The notes beneath the pieces were generated by a model. That model saw only the letters and a program-made list of their open reading frames with translations. It had not been told where the DNA came from and did not search any database. The translations under genes and the position numbers were made by a program. A stretch of 20,661 nt of DNA from QNBT01 sp964563335 (lineage in GTDB: Bacteria > Planctomycetota > Phycisphaerae > Sedimentisphaerales > Anaerohalosphaeraceae), in the NCBI GenBank assembly GCA_964563335.1, contig CAZLWL010000040.1, forward strand, positions 1-20,661. The letters run 5' to 3'. This document shows, piece after piece, positions 14,805 through 20,661 of this stretch (positions are counted from its first letter, which is position 1; every line of letters begins with the position of its first letter).

Positions 14805-16223
14805 CTACTCGACATACCCGAGAGATTTAAGACGCAACAGGTCATCCTGGGGGATTTCACCGGAAACACTGCTTGCCATGCTGTGCGCCTTTTTCCATTC
14901 TTTCAGATGAGATGCAAATTCGGCCACCTTTTCCGACAAACTACTACGCAGGTTCATCAACTCTAAAGGATCGTCTGAAAGATTGTATAGTTCTTTTGTC
15001 TTTTCTTCCTGACCTTCGATATACTTCCAGGGACCGGCACGCACGCCAAATTTTTCGCCCTTTACCCGCGTCTGCCAGACAATGCCTTCCTTGTAATGGC
15101 GGCGATATGTATAAACGCGCCGCTCCCTATCGAGCCTGTTCCGGCCACACAGCGACTCTGCGAGGCTTCTCCCATGAAATGACCGAGCAGCCGGCGTAAC
15201 ACCTGTTAAATCAAGAATCGTCGGCATAAGGTCGGTCAACTCAACCGGGCTGCTTAGCAGCCGATCCCGCTTAATATAACCGGGCCAGCGAAAAAGAAGA
15301 GGCACACGAACAGCCTCTTCGTAAATATTAACACCATGAGCCATGTGACGATGCTGCATCAGTCCCTCGCCATGGTCGGAGAAAATCACCACGAGCGTCT
15401 CACCTTCAAGCCCCAACTGTTTAACGGACTTGAGAAGATTCCCAATCTCCTGATCGGTGAATGCTATTTCCCCATCATACAGATTGATCGCTTTCTGCGT
15501 CCGAGGCGGAAAAGGCCCGGCCAATGCAAACCGCGAAGCGAATGGTTCCGGCGGGCGATACGGATCATGGGGGTCAAAGTAATGAACAAACAGAAAGAAA
15601 GGACGAGCTGAATCACGATGCTTTTCCAGCCAGTTAATCGCCCGGCCGGTGGTATAGTCAGCACGCCGGTCAAAAGCCGCACCATCAAGCTGATGTCCTT
15701 CCCAGGAATTAACTCGTACAGTAGCCTCTCCAAGTTGGAAATCGTCGTCATAGCTTGCAAATCCCTGTGCATAGCCAAACTTGGAGTGTAACACGAAAGA
15801 GCTAACAATGGAAGCTGTTTGGTAACCATGAGCGCTCAATGTCTCAGCTAAGGTTTCGTTCTTCTCAGATAATTCCAGCCCGTTCTTCAAAACATGGTGC
15901 GCAATGGGATACAAAGAAGTAAAAACCGTCGCGTGAGTGGGCCCTGTTGTAGACGTCGGTGCATACGCCAGGTCAAAACTCGTGCCCTGCACTGCAAACG
16001 CCTGCAGGCTCGGCGTCGTATCTCGCTCATAGCCGTAAATGGAACAGTGGTCCCTTCTTGTAGTGTCCATGCTGATAAGTATGATATTGGGCTTTTTCTC
16101 TCGGGGACGTTTCCGACATCCGCCAAGCCAAAGACCCGACGATACACCAGCAGCAGTAAACACACTTGCTACTGCAGATTTCTTAAGAAACTTTCTTCTG
16201 GTAAGCTTGTCCTTATCACTCAC
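14805..16223 (-). CDS. Tat lipoprotein, second sulfatase-fold hydrolase/transferase with Thr at the nucleophile position
   Basis: This 472-residue protein begins at a GTG that overlaps the upstream stop (GTGA), with GGAG 8 nt before it. The Tat motif TRRKFLKKS (8-16) and lipobox LGGC (Cys36) predict a lipoprotein. Fold motifs are ISMDTTRRDH (D53), FLFVHYFDPHDPY and FSDHGEGLMQH, plus AHG. The nucleophile motif reads T-G-P-T-H (Thr93) in place of C/S-x-P-x-R, so this is not a formylglycine sulfatase. It is a diverged paralogue of the next gene, and both share Gly-Cys-Arg-Lys after the signal. It ends LKSLGYVE. It probably acts on a phosphate or sulfate ester at the outer face of the cytoplasmic membrane or at the cell wall; the substrate is unknown. 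Confidence 0.88.
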   Translation of the reverse strand: MSDKDKLTRRKFLKKSAVASVFTAAGVSSGLWLGGCRKRPREKKPNIILISMDTTRRDHCSIYGYERDTTPSLQAFAVQGTSFDLAYAPTSTTGPTHATVFTSLYPIAHHVLKNGLELSEKNETLAETLSAHGYQTASIVSSFVLHSKFGYAQGFASYDDDFQLGEATVRVNSWEGHQLDGAAFDRRADYTTGRAINWLEKHRDSARPFFLFVHYFDPHDPYRPPEPFASRFALAGPFPPRTQKAINLYDGEIAFTDQEIGNLLKSVKQLGLEGETLVVIFSDHGEGLMQHRHMAHGVNIYEEAVRVPLLFRWPGYIKRDRLLSSPVELTDLMPTILDLTGVTPAARSFHGRSLAESLCGRNRLDRERRVYTYRRHYKEGIVWQTRVKGEKFGVRAGPWKYIEGQEEKTKELYNLSDDPLELMNLRSSLSEKVAEFASHLKEWKKAHSMASSVSGEIPQDDLLRLKSLGYVE

Positions 16224-18451
16224 GGTTTCAGCTCCACGCCATCATCCGACTTGCTGCGGACAGCTTCATCGCTGCCGTCAGCGTCGGCCACGGCCAATGC
16301 CTTTCCGTCCATATACTTCGGCACCTCAACGCCGAACATGTCCAGCACGGTTGGGCCTATATCCATCAGTCGGGCATGTTCGGTATCAATGCGGCGATTG
16401 CAGAAAAGCACACCGGGAACGAGAGACGGGTCAAGACAGTGGTCACCGCTCCAGGCCTTCGTGTTATCATGGAATATCTGCTCGGTTATCTCGCCGATGG
16501 CGGTCTCCCAAGATGCACGATAACCCTTATTAAATCCTACAAACAAATCGGGTGCCTCGCCCTTATAAGGCCCACTATAAATCTTTAATGCGTTATAAAC
16601 CTGTTTGACAGCAGACAGATTCCTGACAGGGTCGTGCAATTGGCTTATCTTTGCCGCTATCTCGTCCCGCAATCGTGCAGCTTCTTGGCCCGGCTCTACA
16701 ATCCCCTGTGATTCCCTGCCTTTAAGGTTAAGAAAAATACCCCCAAGGCCGCTTGCGAATGCACGGGTCTGGGACCAGTCAACCGCGGACAAATATTTCC
16801 CCTCACGCCGGCCGTCCTTAACCTTAAGATAGCCGTTCTCCTCAAGCCAGCGGTTCAAATCCACACCGTAGCGGAAAGTATTGAAGCCGTGGTCGGAAAT
16901 AATCATAAGCACGGTGTCTTTACCCCTGCACCGCTCAAGAGTCCTTGCTACCAGAGCATCCATACGTTTATATAATTGTTCGATGGCGTTACGCCCCTTA
17001 TTTTCGCCGCGCTCCCGTCGAGCAGGGTGTTCTTCATCAATATCGCGCCAGAATGTGTGCTGAATTCGGTCTGTACCGTCAAAAACACAGACACACAAGC
17101 CCTGCTTGACCTTGTCGAGACAATCGAAAAACATCTTCTCGCGCTCTTCGTCCATAGTCACGCATTGCTGCATGAAGCCGTCATCGTCGAGAACCTTCTC
17201 ATTGAGGGCCCAACTGTCCTCGGCTAAGCCAAGTGTAGCGAATGGGCCCTGCAGCTTGGAAAGATAGGTCGAGTAGACAACAGGATGGCTGAGAGGCATA
17301 GCCGGTTTTTCCGGGTCGATGTTTACGGGTGTAACGTATAACTCAAATTCCGGTTCCGTGCCTAACAGCAGGAACTTGCAGATGCCGTGGACCTTTATTC
17401 CGAACCCGGCCTTGAAGTCAACCTTTATCCAATCCGTATATACGCCTTTTGCGAGCGTGTATTTATCGCCGTTAATCTTGATGTCCGCACGGTCCGCGTC
17501 TTTAACAGTAACCACAAACGGGCACTTCAGAAAACCGCCGTCTTTGCGGAACGGACTGGCGCAACCGATAAGCTCCGCCTTTATGACGTTACCTTCCTTC
17601 TTGACATAATAATTTTCGCCGCCCGTGTGCTCGACATTTTCCTCGGCCCGAGTGGTATAAAAGGAAAACATCCCCTGTGTGCCGCGAAGGTCGGGAACGC
17701 ACATACCCGATAGCTGCACGCCGTAGAATTTTTCCGGCGGAAAAGTAATGGGCACGCGCAGGACGCTGCTGAACATGCCGTGCTCACCTAACGTTACCCA
17801 GAACGGCTTGCCTTTGCGAAGGAGGCGAATATCAGCCTTGCCAATTGGAAATTGAAACTTGCCAAGACTTATCACGCGTCGCGGCCCTCTGATATCCACC
17901 GAGCTTAGCTTCGGCTGATATGTGCGCTTATCCCGCGTTAGAAAATCAAAGATATTATGCTTGCCGGGATTGACACCCGTCTGAAATGACGACCAGGCCA
18001 CCGGCGAAATCGAAGGCACGGTGGTTGCAAGCGGTTTGAAACAGCCCTTCTCGCGAAGGGCGGCCAGGTTAGGCAGCTTTCCTTCGGCCAGGAACTTCTC
18101 CGTCAGGGCGTGGTCCATCCCATCCAGACCCAATACCACAAACTTCTTGATTCTGCTGCGCGCGAAGGCGTGGCGGCCGCGAATCGCCCGAATCACATAT
18201 CGTATCGGCCAGGTAAAAATGGCCAACATCCCTGCAAAAACGGCGCCGAAGATCGCCAGAAAAGACCCCGCTACGGCAAAACCCGCACCGGGACCGATAT
18301 ACGCTTCAGCCCGGGCAGGCATAGCTAAGACAAAAAACACTGCCAAAAGCAGAAACTTGGCTTTCTTACCTCCTTGGCTGGCCGTCGCTTTTCTATTACC
18401 TCGCCCCAAAACCTGAGATGTTCTTGAGTTAATCGGTGACAAATCTATCAT
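16220..18451 (-). CDS. Membrane-anchored type I phosphodiesterase-family protein (AYIGPGAGFA type)
   Basis: The 743-residue protein opens with a basic region, a hydrophobic helix (33-48), the segment EAYIGPGAGFA (49-59), and a second hydrophobic helix (57-81) followed by a strongly basic stretch (84-103). The catalytic domain starts at VVLGLDGMD (D110). Ser149 in SISPVAW is the likely nucleophile, and DGTDRIQHTFW, SDHGF and GDHC supply metal ligands. It is a paralogue of the protein encoded at 11288. The AYIGPGAG N-terminus is recurrent in proteins of this family in planctomycetes and Acidobacteria (from memory). It heads the operon, and its TGA overlaps the GTG of the next gene. There is no good Shine-Dalgarno at the ATG. 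Topology suggests the catalytic domain may be cytoplasmic. Confidence 0.88.
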   Translation of the reverse strand: MIDLSPINSRTSQVLGRGNRKATASQGGKKAKFLLLAVFFVLAMPARAEAYIGPGAGFAVAGSFLAIFGAVFAGMLAIFTWPIRYVIRAIRGRHAFARSRIKKFVVLGLDGMDHALTEKFLAEGKLPNLAALREKGCFKPLATTVPSISPVAWSSFQTGVNPGKHNIFDFLTRDKRTYQPKLSSVDIRGPRRVISLGKFQFPIGKADIRLLRKGKPFWVTLGEHGMFSSVLRVPITFPPEKFYGVQLSGMCVPDLRGTQGMFSFYTTRAEENVEHTGGENYYVKKEGNVIKAELIGCASPFRKDGGFLKCPFVVTVKDADRADIKINGDKYTLAKGVYTDWIKVDFKAGFGIKVHGICKFLLLGTEPEFELYVTPVNIDPEKPAMPLSHPVVYSTYLSKLQGPFATLGLAEDSWALNEKVLDDDGFMQQCVTMDEEREKMFFDCLDKVKQGLCVCVFDGTDRIQHTFWRDIDEEHPARRERGENKGRNAIEQLYKRMDALVARTLERCRGKDTVLMIISDHGFNTFRYGVDLNRWLEENGYLKVKDGRREGKYLSAVDWSQTRAFASGLGGIFLNLKGRESQGIVEPGQEAARLRDEIAAKISQLHDPVRNLSAVKQVYNALKIYSGPYKGEAPDLFVGFNKGYRASWETAIGEITEQIFHDNTKAWSGDHCLDPSLVPGVLFCNRRIDTEHARLMDIGPTVLDMFGVEVPKYMDGKALAVADADGSDEAVRSKSDDGVELKP

Positions 18452-18564
18452 ATTTACATCTTGACCCGCTTGTTTAAGAAACGTCGCCTCTGTTAATTTT
18501 ACTTATTTCGACACATATAGGTTCGGCCCAATCGGTGCACCCTCTTAACCCGTTTGCAGGCTTA

Positions 18565-18593
18565 ATCTTAACATAAGTGGATATTGAGGGCAA
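18565..18593 (-). promoter_or_regulatory. Weak candidate promoter of the phosphatase operon
   Basis: Read on the minus strand, TTGCCC (18588-18593) and TAAGAT (18565-18570) are separated by 17 bp, about 110 bp upstream of the operon's first ATG. Each box matches consensus at four of six positions. It lies within the beta-helix gene remnant, so it would have been captured from that sequence. Confidence 0.25.
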
Positions 18594-18744
18594 GCAATTT
18601 CGAATTGTCCCCCGACTTGTCGGGGTTGCCATCGCCAACGGGCATACGATTTCCAACTTTACTTACTCGTCCGCAGGGGCGAATTATATCGGTCTTTTCG
18701 GCTATGTCGCCGGAGAATCGGCCCAGATCAGAGCCCTTGGATAA
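18577..18744 (+). pseudogene. Beta-helix (GLUG-type) protein fragment
   Basis: Reading from 18577, this frame gives GKQFRIVPRLVG, then NGHTISNFTYSSAGANYIGL and FGYVAGESAQIRALG, ending at TAA 18742-18744. The pattern NGHTISNFTY...YIGLFGYV...I+xLG is the repeat seen in secreted right-handed beta-helix proteins of planctomycetes. Only about one repeat remains, with no start codon or signal peptide; the upstream frame is closed at 18574. The fragment is interrupted by a 16-nt palindrome at 18610 and ends where the dockerin-type frame begins. It is almost certainly a gene remnant. Confidence 0.7.
18610..18625. repeat. Short palindrome CCCCGACTTGTCGGGG
   Basis: CCCCGAC (18610-18616) and GTCGGGG (18619-18625) form a perfect 7-bp inverted repeat with a TT centre. 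It falls in the part of the beta-helix remnant where the protein pattern deviates (VPRLVGVAIA in place of the expected phrase leading to NGHTISNF). That fits a small palindromic repeat inserted into the old gene. Confidence 0.5.
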
Positions 18745-19216
18745 TAGTAGCTACACTTACCAGTGGGAATTTGTCCTCCCGGACGACGTCGGTATCGCAC
18801 CGTCAACTCTATCCAGCGGCCTAAGCGGTGATGCGTTCTGGACCTTCGCGGCACCGAACTGCAATGAACCTGGCGGCTTATCGGATTCAGGCCGGCCCCT
18901 TACGATAACAGTAACCGTCACCGGCGATGACCACGGTAATACGGGTACAGCGCAGGCTGAATTCGGCATAGCTCTTTTGGGGGATGTAAACAACGACGGG
19001 GTGGTAAACGTAGCGGACCGCAGCATCATAAACGCCTTCTGGCGGCTCGGCGCTGCGGGCAGCTTCACCTTCAAAGACTGTAACCTAAACTGCGACGGCA
19101 CTATCAACGTAGTCGACCGCAGTATTGCGAACGCCGTATGGCGAGGCGTACTCGGCCAAAACCGGGTAAGTGAGCCGTGCCCATTCCGCTATCGCGGCAC
19201 AGCGTGGACAAAATAA
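18740..19216 (+). pseudogene. C-terminal fragment of a secreted protein with a type I dockerin domain
   Basis: From about 18740 the frame encodes a beta-sandwich-like end (SYTYQWEFVLPDDV; ITVTVTGDDHGNTGTAQ) followed by two dockerin repeats. The first is GDVNNDGVVNVADRSIINAF and the second is LNCDGTINVVDRSIANAVWR. The Asp/Asn positions of both EF-like calcium loops are intact. The protein ends about 25 residues later at 19216. The frame remains open back to 18584, but there it is antisense or out of frame with the beta-helix remnant and has no ribosome binding site. This is therefore the tail of a larger gene whose front has been lost. It is followed by a strong hairpin at 19305. It may be silent. 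Confidence 0.75.
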
Positions 19217-19304
19217 GCCGGCCAGGACTTTTTCTAACAGTAGCCGGTTACATGGCATTACAGCAGCGCTTAGACGGCCAGATATGTCCTACTACATATC
19301 AGCA

Positions 19305-19340
19305 TAAAAGGGTGATTTTGCCGCCAAAATCGCCCTTTTA
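19305..19340 (+). terminator. Strong hairpin terminator, possibly bidirectional
   Basis: The arms 19305-19320 and 19325-19340 pair over 16 positions, with a single G-T wobble and a CCGC loop. The left end is TAAAAGGG and the right end CCCTTTTA, so each strand has a T-run at its 3' side. It lies 89 bp after the dockerin stop and about 50 bp before the next promoter. Confidence 0.75.
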
Positions 19341-19391
19341 GGACCGGAAAATCAAAAAAACGAATTTTGGGAGATTTCCTGCACTTTTCCC

Positions 19392-19420
19392 TTGACTTAT
19401 CTTCCCGCGTTTGGTAAACT
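19392..19420 (+). promoter_or_regulatory. Strong candidate sigma-70-type promoter of the PEP-CTERM gene
   Basis: TTGACT (19392-19397) and TAAACT (19415-19420) are separated by exactly 17 bp. This is the best promoter match in the window. Transcription would start near 19427, giving a leader of about 230 nt before the chosen ATG at 19660. Confidence 0.65.
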
Positions 19421-19426
19421 ACGGAC

Positions 19427-19659
19427 ATCTCTTTGGGGGAGGTGGGTTGAAGACGTTAATATATCTCTGGTAGGCTGATTGCGCCAGCCGGGTTCTAAGC
19501 GGTTGGTGTATAGGTGTAGCGTCTTCCACTCTGTAACCTGCATAACCAGGCGTGATGAACTGATTCTTGACGTAGAAGGTGTATAGTTTAAGTGCACACT
19601 GAAACAATAGGTTAGCGAGGACTATGACTAATAAAAAGTTATACCTTAGGAGAACCGTG
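19427..19659 (+). promoter_or_regulatory. Long structured 5' leader of the PEP-CTERM gene
   Basis: The leader can fold into a long-range helix of 10 pairs (19449-19458 with 19517-19526, core GAAGACG/CGTCTTC). This encloses a local hairpin GGCTG (19473-19477)/CAGCC (19485-19489). The rest up to the ribosome binding site (AGGAG at 19648-19652) shows no other clear structure. I could not match it to a known riboswitch or small RNA family by eye. Confidence 0.4.
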
Positions 19660-20361
19660 ATGGAGAAAAGTGTATTTGTTTTGTTGCTGGTCTGTGGTCT
19701 CTCATTGTCTGTACCGGCACAGGGAGAGGTAACGATAACACCATCCAACACCCAGTTCGAGTTGTATTCGATTCCCGATCCACCTGGTCCTGGTGAGGGG
19801 GAACACCTCATATTCAGCTTTGACCTCTTGATAAGCGATCCTGATGGCTTTTCAGCTATGGGCTTCCAGGCTACCTTAGGTGTTGACCTTCCCGGTTTAA
19901 TTTACGACGATGCGTATCACGATCCTTGTGCTCTTCCCGATCCGGATCCTTGTAATGTTGAGATACCCCGGTGGGTAAGTCAAGCAGTAGCTGATGACCC
20001 AGACTATTGGATATATGGTAATTCCGGCGCTGCGTCGTACGGGTGTCCGGAAGGTAGTAATCAATTCGGCTTCGCTGATTTTACTGCCAATGACAGCATT
20101 CAAGCATTAGCTGTGGACGACATTGTGGCCAGATATAGTTTCATATGGGATGGCACGCCGGATGACTACACGTTTACTTTTAATCTTGATCCTGGCTACA
20201 GCCTTGTCTTGGATAAATTCTGGGGCTCACACGCTATAGCATTTGATCCGGGAACATTTACAGGCGGGGAAGACTGGTTTACCGTTTATATCCCTGAGCC
20301 GGCTACGCTGGTGCTTCTCGGGTTGGGCGGTACAATCCTGCTTAGAAAACGCAGGGCATAA
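19660..20361 (+). CDS. Secreted PEP-CTERM domain protein
   Basis: The 233-residue protein begins with a Sec signal (hydrophobic 5-17, likely cleavage after SVPA). A beta-rich, acidic extracellular domain follows, with cohesin-like features such as IFSFDLLISDPDGFSAMGFQ. The C-terminus is a PEP-CTERM anchor: IPEPATL, the hydrophobic VLLGLGGTILL and the basic RKRRA. In planctomycetes this tail directs proteins through exosortase-dependent sorting. I chose ATG 19660 because AGGAG lies 7 nt upstream. The ATG at 19624 would add 12 residues and has only GAGG at 3 nt. The gene has its own promoter, leader and terminator, so it is monocistronic. The function of the extracellular domain is unknown; a matrix or surface role is likely. 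Confidence 0.88.
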   Translation: MEKSVFVLLLVCGLSLSVPAQGEVTITPSNTQFELYSIPDPPGPGEGEHLIFSFDLLISDPDGFSAMGFQATLGVDLPGLIYDDAYHDPCALPDPDPCNVEIPRWVSQAVADDPDYWIYGNSGAASYGCPEGSNQFGFADFTANDSIQALAVDDIVARYSFIWDGTPDDYTFTFNLDPGYSLVLDKFWGSHAIAFDPGTFTGGEDWFTVYIPEPATLVLLGLGGTILLRKRRA

Positions 20362-20464
20362 ACGAAAGATAAAAGTTTTTTACGTATTTAGCGCGGATCG
20401 GCGGGTAATATCTGGGGGGTGTTCCCACCGGGTCGCGATGAAGACATATGCTGTGGCGACAGTT

Positions 20465-20511
20465 AAGCTGCCGATGTAACCGAAACGCGGTTGAATCGGC
20501 AGCTTTTCTTT
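20465..20511 (+). terminator. Rho-independent terminator downstream of the PEP-CTERM gene
   Basis: AAGCTGCCGAT (20465-20475) pairs perfectly with ATCGGCAGCTT (20495-20505). Inside, AACCG (20478-20482) pairs with CGGTT (20488-20492), and TTTTCTTT (20504-20511) follows. It lies 103 bp after the stop at 20361, so the transcript has a sizeable 3' untranslated region. Confidence 0.8.
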
Positions 20512-20530
20512 CGCTTCCAATCCTAACGGT

Positions 20531-20620
20531 TCTGAGCGAAACGCACACAAATGTCATTCTGAGCGAAACGCACACAAATGTCATTCTGATCGAAACGCAC
20601 ACAAATGTCATTCTGAGTGA
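20531..20620. repeat. 27-bp tandem repeat, three copies plus a partial fourth
   Basis: The unit TCTGAGCGAAACGCACACAA plus ATGTCAT occurs at 20531-20557, 20558-20584 and 20585-20611 (the last with one change, GAG to GAT). A partial copy lies at 20612-20620. There are no spacers, so it is not a CRISPR array. The unit contains the AAATGTCATTCTGAG core also found at 11157-11171. Confidence 0.92.
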
Positions 20621-20661
20621 TAGTAGCCTTTAGAAAATATGGAACGACCGGTCCTGCGATT

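Noticed and set aside
14780..14869. Longer N-terminus for the sulfatase-like protein, starting at 14869
   Set aside because: It would overlap the previous gene by 65 bp and place 30 atypical residues ahead of the Tat motif. The ATG at 14779 fits better and has a ribosome binding site.
18474..18656. 60-codon minus-strand frame ending in a protein-like sequence (GCTDWAEPICVEISKINRGD) upstream of the phosphodiesterase
   Set aside because: Its front half is antisense to the beta-helix remnant and there is no ribosome binding site. It could be another gene tail fragment, but I cannot support a family.
20531..20620. Possible CRISPR array
   Set aside because: The 27-bp units abut directly with no spacers and there are no cas genes, so it is a plain tandem repeat.

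Overview
The window looks like chromosomal DNA of a planctomycete, probably of the Phycisphaerae/Sedimentisphaerales type. The lineage markers are a PEP-CTERM secreted protein, a planctomycete-style type I dockerin tail, a beta-helix (GLUG-type) remnant, a phosphodiesterase carrying the N-terminal AYIGPGAGFA segment, and TTGACT-N16/17-TAWANT promoters. This assignment rests on recognised families only, because no search was possible.

Left part (1-4726): a TPR protein (minus strand) faces away from a GT39-like membrane glycosyltransferase. A junction of two broken genes follows: the N-terminus of a DUF362-type membrane protein (plus) runs head-on into an inverted fragment resembling the start of a GH32 family protein (minus).

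Middle part (4727-9959): the minus strand carries an orphan small conserved protein, a single-domain response regulator and a coiled-coil membrane protein ending in four CxxC pairs. Divergent from them is a soluble histidine kinase (TTG start, good ribosome binding site), followed by two tandem CNNM/CBS membrane proteins of the CorC/HlyC type. The kinase and regulator probably form one two-component system.

Right-centre part (10107-18451): the most notable region is a tight minus-strand operon of six genes. Four encode alkaline-phosphatase-superfamily enzymes: a membrane-anchored type I phosphodiesterase, two Tat lipoproteins with sulfatase folds but Thr in place of the formylglycine Cys, and a Tat-exported phosphodiesterase. 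They are followed by a small ribbon-helix-helix-like protein and a three-helix membrane protein with an extracytoplasmic domain. Two gene pairs overlap by 4 nt. Three of the six proteins end in the same L-x-x-L-G-Y-[L/V/I] tail. This is the best candidate for an undescribed system, perhaps processing or transferring phospho-substituents on envelope lipids or glycans.

Right end (18452-20661): a graveyard of a beta-helix fragment fused to a dockerin tail, a strong hairpin terminator, a near-consensus promoter with a long structured leader, the PEP-CTERM gene with its own terminator, and a 27-bp tandem repeat that shares a core with a repeat inside the phosphatase operon.
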